From: CANJSG01 sp038203875
Lineage (GTDB): Bacteria > Verrucomicrobiota > Verrucomicrobiia > Limisphaerales > CANJSG01
Direction of reading: 5' to 3'
Length of the DNA stretch: 21,754 nucleotides
Assembly (NCBI GenBank): GCA_038203875.1
Contig: JBBRDN010000057.1
Span: 1-21,754 of the forward strand
Positions within the stretch are counted from its first letter, which is position 1. Every line of letters starts with the position of its first letter. The translations under genes and the position numbers were made by a program. Under the pieces are notes generated by a model, which did not search any database, was not told the origin of the DNA, and worked only from the letters and a program-made list of their open reading frames with translations. Below are positions 15,688 to 21,754 of the stretch, in pieces.

Positions 15688-17457
15688 ATGAAGCCACGCC
15701 TTCTCCTCAGTCTCGTCACAGCTCTCGCGACCACATCCTCTGAAGTCGACGCCGCGGATCCTCGGACGAACTCCTGGATCACGGGACTCTCCGGTCGCTA
15801 CGCGCGCATCTACGCCAATGACGCCGCGCTCGGCTCCGGTGCTTCCGTCACCACATGGAGCAACGGCACGCAGAACCAGGCCCTGCCGGCCTACGCGGGC
15901 GTGCAGGAAATCTATTCCTCGACCGACTGGGTCTACCTCCGCACGAGCGGACTCGCTCTCCATGTCATGGGGCCTTGGTTGAACGGTCAGTTCCCGAATC
16001 TGCCGGCGAACCAGAAGGCATTCTACCGGATCCCGAGGTCGCCATCTGTGCCCACGACCAAGACACAGACCGGCCTTGGAACGATCGGCTACTTCGTCGA
16101 CGGCGTTGCTATGTTCGATTCGCGCGACGGGTTCGTTTGGACCGGGGCAGCGGAGGCGGGAAACGGAACGGGCTACTGGCAACGCGAAGCCTACGTCAAC
16201 GAAGGCGCCACGTTTGATCCCGGCTACGCCCACCAGGAGAACACCGGCAACCACCACTACCACGCGAACCCCGTCGCCCTGCGCTACCTCCTCGGCGACC
16301 ACGTGGAATTCAACTCGGCGACCAAGACCTACTCGGAGTCAGCCGCCGCCGTGACCAGACACTCGCCGATTCTCGGGTGGGTCCGCGACGGCTTTCCCAT
16401 CTATGGGCCCTTCGGCTACAGCATTGCATCGAACTCATCGAGTGGCCTGCGCCGAATGGTCAGCGCCTACCAACTCCGCAACGGCCAACGCGGCTCCGAC
16501 AATCTCACCACGAGCGGCAGAACGACCATCCCCGCTTGGGCACAACGCGCCTACGGCGTCGCCGCGAGCCAATCAGGACCGGCGGTTTCGACGACCTATC
16601 CTTTGGGCCGATACATGGAGGACAACGTCTATCTGGGCGATCTGAACAATCCGAACACCGGCACCCCTTTCGTGCTCGGGACGGACTTCGACCTCGACGA
16701 ATATAACGGGCGGTGGTGCATCACCCCGGAGTTCCCGAACGGCACCTACGCCTATTTTACGAGCATCGCCGCCAATGGGACCCCGGTGTTCCCCTACAAC
16801 ATCGGCCGATCCTACTACGGCAGCCCGGTCGGCGCCGCGGTCACCGCCCTCGCCGAAACAGTCGCTACGAATTTCATCGGCGGCGCTGATTCCGCGCCCA
16901 CAATCACGACGCCCACCATCTCCGCCGGATCGCTCACGCTTGTCTGGAACGGAGCCGAAGGCGGCACCTACCAGGTTGAATCCACGACGAACTTCAGCAA
17001 TTGGACGACCAATCTCGCGGGGATTCTGCCGACCCGAAACATAGGCTCCTTCACCAACATGGTGACCGCGCCGGCCAAGTTCTTCCGTATTCACCAGACT
17101 GCGATCGCCCCCTACGATCCGGCCACCGGCACGACAGGAGGCACGGGCGGCGGCGGCGCAACGCCAGGTCCTCCGCTCGCCTCCGTGTCGCCGACCGTCG
17201 GCAACCGCGGAACCACCGTTTCGATCACGATGGCCTTGGGCGCAAATCCCCCTCCTGCAAACATCCTGCCGATCAGCGCCACGCTCGGCACGATCAACGG
17301 ATCAAACGTCCAGCGCTCCGGCAACAACGTGACCGCGAGTTTCATCATCCCGGCCAACGCAAACGCAGGCCCGGCGACTGTCAGCGTCGTCTTTCCTGGA
17401 CCACCCGGCATGGGCAACGTCTCGTTTTCATTGGTGAATGGATGCACTATCCAATGA
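15688..17457 (+). CDS. Exported YHYH-domain protein with C-terminal beta-sandwich modules
   Basis: A 589-residue secreted protein. Residues 1-22 are a signal peptide ending in VDA. The YHYH domain spans about 85-405: HHYH at 189-192 in GNHHYHANPVALRYLLGD, then GWVRDGFPIYGPFGY, LDEYNGRWCITPEFPNGTYAYF and PVFPYNIGRSYYG, all typical of the family. After it comes a small module ending in TYQVESTTNFSNWT and FFRIHQ (~410-475), a pattern common in verrucomicrobial secreted proteins. A Thr/Gly linker (TGTTGGTGGGG) leads to an IPT/Ig-like domain (~495-585). The family function is not established; the many His residues suggest metal binding. The MbnP-MbnH fusion starts 28 bases downstream on the same strand, pointing to a joint role in copper or redox chemistry outside the cytoplasm. 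Confidence 0.87.
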   Translation: MKPRLLLSLVTALATTSSEVDAADPRTNSWITGLSGRYARIYANDAALGSGASVTTWSNGTQNQALPAYAGVQEIYSSTDWVYLRTSGLALHVMGPWLNGQFPNLPANQKAFYRIPRSPSVPTTKTQTGLGTIGYFVDGVAMFDSRDGFVWTGAAEAGNGTGYWQREAYVNEGATFDPGYAHQENTGNHHYHANPVALRYLLGDHVEFNSATKTYSESAAAVTRHSPILGWVRDGFPIYGPFGYSIASNSSSGLRRMVSAYQLRNGQRGSDNLTTSGRTTIPAWAQRAYGVAASQSGPAVSTTYPLGRYMEDNVYLGDLNNPNTGTPFVLGTDFDLDEYNGRWCITPEFPNGTYAYFTSIAANGTPVFPYNIGRSYYGSPVGAAVTALAETVATNFIGGADSAPTITTPTISAGSLTLVWNGAEGGTYQVESTTNFSNWTTNLAGILPTRNIGSFTNMVTAPAKFFRIHQTAIAPYDPATGTTGGTGGGGATPGPPLASVSPTVGNRGTTVSITMALGANPPPANILPISATLGTINGSNVQRSGNNVTASFIIPANANAGPATVSVVFPGPPGMGNVSFSLVNGCTIQ

Positions 17458-17485
17458 AGCTCGGACCGAATCGTCCCGCGTGCCG

Positions 17486-19285
17486 ATGAGACACTATGCG
17501 CAGCTCGCCTTGTCGTTCGCGCTCGCCTTGTCGTTCGCGCTCGCCTCGAATGCGACGGTCGCGGACGTCGCCGCCGGCACGCTCACGGCGACGGTCCACC
17601 ACACGGTCGGCAGCACGCCGCTCAAGCTCGGGGAAACCACCTTCACCAACGCGGCGGGCAACATCGTCTCCGTCGCGAGACTCGACTACCTCTTGTCGGA
17701 GTTCGCCCTGGTCACGGACTCCGGGGGCACGGTGATGCTGACGAATCAGTTCGCCTACGTCAGCGCGGGCACCGCCTTGAACACGATCACGCTGACCAAT
17801 GTGCCAGCGGGAAAGTTCAAGACGCTCCAGTTCCGCATCGGAGTTGGGCCGGACCTGAATCACGCGGATCCCACAATTTTCGGCGCGCACCACCCGCTCA
17901 ACCCCATCCTGAACGGGCTGCATTGGAACTGGCAGGGCGGCTACGTTTTCCTGGCGATCGAAGGAACGTGGCAGCAGCCCGACGGCCAACCCAGCGGCTA
18001 CTCCTATCACCTTGCGACGGACGCGATCGAGATGCTCGCGACGATCCCAGTCCCGTTCACGGTGGATGCCGATACTCGGCTGGCCTTGGCCTTCGATGTC
18101 GCCCGCGTCTTCTCCGGAAACAGTTCCATACGCATCGACGAATCAACGGCGTCGACCCACTCCCGCAAAGCCGACCCGTTTGCAATCCGACTCGCAGGAA
18201 ACGTCACCCATGCCTTCAGCGCATCCGTCGGTCACACCGCCGAAACCGCGGAGAAAATCCCGGCCACGATCACGCGAATCGAGTTAGGGTCCAACGCCAC
18301 TCCCTACCGCCTGACCTTCTCCAAGCTGTTCCCGATACCCGCCCTGCCCCGCGACAATCCGATCACTGATCAAGGCGTGGCCCTCGGGAAACGCCTGTTC
18401 AACGACACGGCTCTGTCCATCAACGGCCGGCAATCCTGCGCGTCCTGCCACCAACCCGCCGCAGCGTTTACTGATTCGGGAAAACGCTTCAGCTCAGGCG
18501 CCGAAGGCGCCGTCGGCTCACGCAACGCCATGCCGCTCGCCAATCTTGCGTGGAACTCGTCTTTTTTTTGGGACGGAAGAGCCGCCTCCTTGCGTGAACA
18601 GGTGCTGCAACCAATCACCAACCCGGACGAGATGCACGAATCGCTGCCGAACGTCGTCCGCAAACTTGATCGCGCGGACTACGGACCGGCGTTCGTCGCG
18701 GCGTTCGGCACGGGCACCATCACTCCGGATCGCGTCGCCCGGGCGCTCGAGCAGTTCCTCCTCACTCTCGTCTCGCATGACGCGAAGTTCGACCGTGTGC
18801 TGCTGGGCCTCGAGAAGTTCACCACCGAGGAACAGCGCGGCTTCGAATTGTTCCAGACGGAATACGATCCGCGGCGCGAACAGTTCGGCGCCGACTGTTT
18901 CCATTGCCACGGCGGCCCGCTATTCAGCGACTTCGCCTTCCACAACAACGGCCTCGACGCGGCCGGAGCCGCGAGGGATCTCGGACGTTTCCTCGTCACA
19001 TCGAATCGCGCCGACCTGGCGAAGTTCAAGACGCCGTCGCTGCGCAACATCGCCCTGACGGCTCCCTACATGCACGACGGCCGCTTCGCCACGCTTGAGG
19101 AAACTGTCGCCCACTACTCGGGAGGCGTGAAACGGTCGGCCACCCTCGATCCAAACCTGTCCAAGCACCCCGACGGCGGTGTTCCGCTCAGCGCCGGGGA
19201 TCAAAGGGCGCTCGTGGCGTTTCTGAAGGCTCTCAGTGATCCCGGCCTCACGGCCCGCGGGGCGGCACGGCCTGCCGGCGAGTAG
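17486..19285 (+). CDS. MbnP-like domain fused to MbnH-like di-haem cytochrome c peroxidase
   Basis: A 599-residue exported protein from ATG 17486; an upstream in-frame ATG at 17438, overlapping the YHYH stop, would hide the signal peptide behind polar residues. Signal peptide: MRHYAQLALSFALALSFALA. Residues ~30-250 match MbnP: TPLKLGETTFTNAAGN, SVARLDYLLSEFAL, FRIGVGPDLNHADP, and LHWNWQGGYVFLAIEG (H146, W147, W149). Residues ~280-590 are a MauG/CcpA-type di-haem peroxidase of the MbnH kind: ALGKRLFNDTALS, first haem CASCH (318-322), LAWNSSFFWDGRAASL, second haem CFHCHGG (471-477), and APYMHDGRFATLEETVAHYSGG. In methanotrophs MbnH oxidises a Trp of a separate MbnP to kynurenine. Here both are in one chain. 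The domain calls are firm; copper binding and Trp modification are inferred. Confidence 0.88.
   Translation: MRHYAQLALSFALALSFALASNATVADVAAGTLTATVHHTVGSTPLKLGETTFTNAAGNIVSVARLDYLLSEFALVTDSGGTVMLTNQFAYVSAGTALNTITLTNVPAGKFKTLQFRIGVGPDLNHADPTIFGAHHPLNPILNGLHWNWQGGYVFLAIEGTWQQPDGQPSGYSYHLATDAIEMLATIPVPFTVDADTRLALAFDVARVFSGNSSIRIDESTASTHSRKADPFAIRLAGNVTHAFSASVGHTAETAEKIPATITRIELGSNATPYRLTFSKLFPIPALPRDNPITDQGVALGKRLFNDTALSINGRQSCASCHQPAAAFTDSGKRFSSGAEGAVGSRNAMPLANLAWNSSFFWDGRAASLREQVLQPITNPDEMHESLPNVVRKLDRADYGPAFVAAFGTGTITPDRVARALEQFLLTLVSHDAKFDRVLLGLEKFTTEEQRGFELFQTEYDPRREQFGADCFHCHGGPLFSDFAFHNNGLDAAGAARDLGRFLVTSNRADLAKFKTPSLRNIALTAPYMHDGRFATLEETVAHYSGGVKRSATLDPNLSKHPDGGVPLSAGDQRALVAFLKALSDPGLTARGAARPAGE
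17503..17538 (+). repeat. Exact 18-base tandem duplication in the signal-peptide coding region
   Basis: GCTCGCCTTGTCGTTCGC occurs at 17503-17520 and again at 17521-17538, followed by a partial third copy (GCTCGCCT at 17539). It encodes two copies of LALSFA-type hydrophobic residues, making up most of the signal-peptide core of the MbnP-MbnH fusion. The period is a multiple of three, so copy changes keep frame and only alter core length. Confidence 0.92.
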
Positions 19286-19300
19286 CCGAAGCGCAGAACG

Positions 19301-19332
19301 AAAACGGGCGGAACCGCATAGTTCCGCCCGTT
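19301..19332 (-). terminator. Terminator between convergent MbnPH and cysK genes
   Basis: A perfect 12-bp inverted repeat (AACGGGCGGAAC at 19303-19314 with its complement at 19321-19332, 6-base loop) lies in the 78-base gap between two converging genes. In the minus direction it runs into CGTTTTCGTTC, a short T tract, so it best serves cysK. In the plus direction it is followed by CAAAATTC, a poor tract, so termination of the MbnPH transcript there is less certain. Confidence 0.75.
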
Positions 19333-19363
19333 CAAAATTCTCCGGCCAGACGCCGCCGAACGA

Positions 19364-20347
19364 TCAGCCTCCGACTTCTTTGCGGGCTTCTTCAGCGAGA
19401 GCGGTTGACAGGTAACGCTCACCGGTCGAGCACGCGATCGTGACGATGACCTTGCCCTTGTTCTCGGGACGCTTCGCAACCTCGATGGCGGCGGCGACGT
19501 TCGCGCCGGTGGAGATGCCGACGAGGATGCCTTCTTCCTTGGCCAGACGGCGCGCCATGGCGAACGCGTCGTCATTGCTGACCTGGACGCATTCGACGAT
19601 CTGGGGATTTCCCGCGCTGTCCTTCAGATGGAGATTCTTCGGAACGAAGCCCGCACCCGTTCCCTGGATCTTGTGCGGGCCGGGTTTCACGGGCTGCCCG
19701 GCGAGCGTCTGGGAAATGACCGGCGAATCCTTCGGCTCGACGGCGATGGCCTGGAAGCCGGGCTTCTTCGGTTTGATGACCTCGGTGCAGCCGGTGATCG
19801 TGCCGCCGGTGCCGACCGCGGCGATGAAGATATCGACCTTGCCATCGGTGTCTTCCCAGATCTCGACGGCGGTCGTCTTGCGGTGGATCTCGGGATTCGC
19901 CTCGTTCTCGAACTGCTGGGGAATCCACGAATTGGGCGTTTCAGCGGCGAGCGAAGTCGCGCGGTTGATGGCGCCGCGCATGCCTTCGGCTCCGGGCGTC
20001 AGGACCACCTTCGCGCCGAGAAGCGCGAGCAATGTGCGCCGTTCGACGGACATCGTTTCGGGCATGGTCAGGATGAGCTTGTAGCCCTTGGCCGCCGCCA
20101 CGAACGCCAGAGCGATGCCGGTGTTTCCCGAGGTCGGCTCGATGATGATGGTGTCCTTCTTGAGGATGCCCTTCTTCTCGGCGTCCTCGATCATGGCCAT
20201 GCCGATGCGGTCCTTCACGCTGCCGAGCGGATTGAAGAACTCGCACTTGAGAAGGATCGTCGCGTCGACGCCGGCGGTGACTTTGTTCAGGCGGACCAGC
20301 GGCGTGCGGCCTACGGTTTCAACGATGTTGTTGTATATTTTGCCCAT
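19364..20347 (-). CDS. cysK: Cysteine synthase A (O-acetylserine sulfhydrylase)
   Basis: A 327-residue PLP enzyme that makes cysteine from O-acetylserine and sulfide. It begins MGKIYNNIVETVGRTPLVRL. The PLP lysine is K45 in NPLGSVKDRIG; the substrate-binding loop is PTSGNTGIAL (TSGNTG at 72-77); the phosphate-binding loop is GTGGTITG; and GISTGANVAAA and CSTGERYLSTAL complete the signature. Length and motifs match CysK rather than cystathionine beta-synthase, which carries extra CBS domains. The frame runs open 50 codons further upstream, but that sequence is unlike the family, so ATG 20345-20347 is the start. It is transcribed away from the enolase-like gene's stop with 73 bases between, and could share its transcript. 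Confidence 0.95.
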   Translation of the reverse strand: MGKIYNNIVETVGRTPLVRLNKVTAGVDATILLKCEFFNPLGSVKDRIGMAMIEDAEKKGILKKDTIIIEPTSGNTGIALAFVAAAKGYKLILTMPETMSVERRTLLALLGAKVVLTPGAEGMRGAINRATSLAAETPNSWIPQQFENEANPEIHRKTTAVEIWEDTDGKVDIFIAAVGTGGTITGCTEVIKPKKPGFQAIAVEPKDSPVISQTLAGQPVKPGPHKIQGTGAGFVPKNLHLKDSAGNPQIVECVQVSNDDAFAMARRLAKEEGILVGISTGANVAAAIEVAKRPENKGKVIVTIACSTGERYLSTALAEEARKEVGG

Positions 20348-20420
20348 GGTGATGAGTGGCTCGTGGATTTGGAACGTTTCGTAACAGTTCAACCAACCAT
20401 GCCTGAGCGGCAAGCCCGAT

Positions 20421-21754
20421 TCATCCGCGGAACACTCCCGCCGGCTCTGGCAACGAGCGCACCGCTTCCTCCATGCGATGCCCGAAACCCGGCCCACGCA
20501 GCGTCGACAAATCCAGTTCGCCTTTCCGCCTCTGGTAGATCCCCGGATGCACCGCCATCTCTGGCCGCGAAGCCTCGGGGTAGAACTGCATCGCGTTCGT
20601 CTCCACGCCCATGATCGTGCCGACGTGCGCGGCGAGTTCGACGTGGGGGATCTGCGCCAGCATCGGGTTGGTCAGGTCCTGGACCATCAGCGTCATGCCG
20701 TGGGCCTTGGCCCAGCACGCGCTGAGGATTGCGCCGGTCTGCGTCTTGCAGGTCTTGAGCGCCACACCGGTCCAGCCGAGCGAACGCCCCAACCGCACCA
20801 TGCGCCAGTCATGCGCGCTCTCGTCCATGAACAGCGGCTTCCGCGACGAAACGCTGTGGACGTCGATCGGATGCTCCTCCAACTCGTAGGGAAACGGCTG
20901 CTCGACGTAGAGGATCATGCCGTAGACGCGCGGATGTTCGTCGCGCAACCGGTCCAACGTTTCGTTCACGACCGCCGGATCGGTGACCGTGCAATTGAAG
21001 TCGGCCGTCAACCAGACGGCTCCTTCCTCCATTGCCAACTGCCCAACCCTCACGAGCCGCGCGTAATCCCAGGCTGGATCGTTCCCGCGCAGCTTTACCT
21101 TCAAACAGGTCAACCCATCGCGCCGGATCCAATCGCGCAGAAGCACGGGATACCCGTCGTTCGGCTCGGAGCCCGTCAGTTCGTCCGTCTCCACTGGATC
21201 AAGCCCACCGACGAGATGCCATGCCTTGAGCCGACGCGGCACGGGCTTCAGGAAAAAATCTTCAGGAAAAAGTCCCTTGAACGAAACGGCCGTCCCTTCG
21301 GCCGGTTGAAGAAACTCGCCGAGATCGGAGGACATGAAGCCCCGGTTGTAAGTCTCGTAAATCGGCCGCCCAGCCAACCGCCCATAGGCATCGTGAAGCG
21401 CTTGGTCGAAGACCGAGCAGCAGACCAGCGCCGCCAGCCGTGGCATCGGTTCGTTGACCACCACACCAGGTGGGCTCGTTCGCGCTGCGAACGAGCCGGG
21501 AGCCACAGCGCGGCTGCCGCTACCTACGCCGTTGAACTCCGCGATCAACCCCGCCAGCGCTTCTTCCTGAAACGCCCAACCCACTTCCAACGCGTGACCG
21601 AACCGGTCGAAGCCCGCCCACGCCTCCGCCAGCTTCAGGCAGAAGTTCTTCAACGCCTGATGACGCTCTTCATAGCCCAGCCTGCTCGGCCAGACCCAGG
21701 TCACGCTCAGTGGAGTTTCGCCCCAGCCCGTCGCTTCGCGCCGGTCACGCCCCC
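20421..21754 (-). CDS. Enolase-superfamily (muconate-lactonizing/mandelate-racemase-like) enzyme, 5' truncated
   Basis: The frame is open to the window edge: GWGETPLSV lies upstream of the first possible start (GTG 21704), so the N-terminus is outside; at least 444 residues. It has the superfamily's C-terminal barrel residues: KVK (codons at 21093-21101), metal-ligand Asp in TADFN (21000-21002), Glu in YVEQPFP (20901-20903), Asp-Glu in MDES (20820-20825), and lysines in LKTCK (20745-20747 and 20754-20756). The KxK and KxxK pair on opposite barrel faces resembles the muconate-lactonizing/dipeptide-epimerase subgroup, acting by proton abstraction next to a carboxylate. The substrate is unknown. 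It is longer than usual; part of the excess is an in-frame hairpin repeat at 21468-21525. The neighbours do not reveal a pathway. Confidence 0.85.
   Translation of the reverse strand, partial: GRDRREATGWGETPLSVTWVWPSRLGYEERHQALKNFCLKLAEAWAGFDRFGHALEVGWAFQEEALAGLIAEFNGVGSGSRAVAPGSFAARTSPPGVVVNEPMPRLAALVCCSVFDQALHDAYGRLAGRPIYETYNRGFMSSDLGEFLQPAEGTAVSFKGLFPEDFFLKPVPRRLKAWHLVGGLDPVETDELTGSEPNDGYPVLLRDWIRRDGLTCLKVKLRGNDPAWDYARLVRVGQLAMEEGAVWLTADFNCTVTDPAVVNETLDRLRDEHPRVYGMILYVEQPFPYELEEHPIDVHSVSSRKPLFMDESAHDWRMVRLGRSLGWTGVALKTCKTQTGAILSACWAKAHGMTLMVQDLTNPMLAQIPHVELAAHVGTIMGVETNAMQFYPEASRPEMAVHPGIYQRRKGELDLSTLRGPGFGHRMEEAVRSLPEPAGVFRG
21468..21525. repeat. REP-like hairpin element inside the enolase-like gene
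   Basis: A 58-base segment bounded by AGGT and ACCT contains a perfect 11-bp hairpin (GGCTCGTTCGC, loop GCT, exact complement; 21473-21497). On the minus strand it begins GGTAGCGGCAGCCGC, that is a GTAG tetranucleotide followed by a short palindrome, the layout of REP elements. It is translated as GSGSRAVAPGSFAARTSPP, a low-complexity insert in the N-terminal half of the enzyme. Confidence 0.65.

Noticed and set aside
17438..17485. An upstream ATG for the MbnPH fusion that overlaps the YHYH stop codon
   Set aside because: It would place 16 polar and charged residues ahead of a good signal peptide; the ATG at 17486 is more likely, although the overlap would be compatible with coupling.
20348..20497. 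A 50-residue N-terminal extension of CysK
   Set aside because: It overlaps the end of the enolase-like gene and lacks similarity to CysK; the ATG at 20345-20347 gives the canonical N-terminus.
1..21754. CRISPR arrays, tRNA/rRNA genes, integrases, intact insertion sequences, defence islands
   Set aside because: No regularly spaced direct repeats, no clover-leaf sequence, and no transposase or recombinase motifs were found. The WYL regulator alone is not evidence of a defence system.

Overview
The window is a 21.75 kb piece of a high-GC bacterial chromosome, most likely from the Verrucomicrobiota (Limisphaerales/Pedosphaera-like, the old subdivision 3). This placement is inferred from gene content. 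The window combines a Planctomycetes/Verrucomicrobia-type DUF1549-LamG-DUF1553 protein, a Tat-exported DUF1501 protein, a DUF1080 protein, a YHYH protein ending in beta-sandwich modules, and GTAG-type REP-like repeats sitting inside genes. The core genes are ordinary bacterial ones. No rRNA, tRNA, CRISPR array, integrase or intact insertion sequence was seen.

Left part (1-5449, plus strand): a truncated DUF1549/LamG/DUF1553 gene, then a ParD/ParE-type toxin-antitoxin pair, then a DUF1501 gene, then a DUF1080 gene. Antitoxin/toxin and toxin/DUF1501 overlap by 4 bases (ATGA), so the toxin-antitoxin pair is embedded in what is normally a two-gene DUF1553-DUF1501 unit. The proteins look exported and probably act in polysaccharide or glycoside breakdown at the cell envelope.

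Middle part (5463-15359, minus strand): read in the direction of transcription this is rho, a strong terminator, a WYL-type regulator, an FKBP prolyl isomerase, and then the classic translation/transcription operon nusA-infB-rbfA-nrnA(DHH)-truB-ribF. The rimP gene that usually precedes nusA is not there. A terminator-like hairpin followed by a second stem lies just before nusA and may be an attenuator.

Right part (15688-19285, plus strand): a two-gene unit. The first gene is an exported YHYH protein. The second is a natural fusion of an MbnP-like domain with an MbnH-like di-haem c peroxidase. In methanotrophs these are two separate proteins; the di-haem enzyme oxidises a tryptophan of its copper-binding partner to kynurenine. 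A single chain suggests a self-maturing copper protein. No methanobactin precursor is visible. This is the most interesting locus in the window.

Right edge (19364-21754, minus strand): cysK (cysteine synthase), separated from the fusion gene by a perfect 12-bp inverted repeat, and an enolase-superfamily enzyme cut by the window end. The enolase gene carries an in-frame hairpin repeat of the same general sort as one in the first gene.
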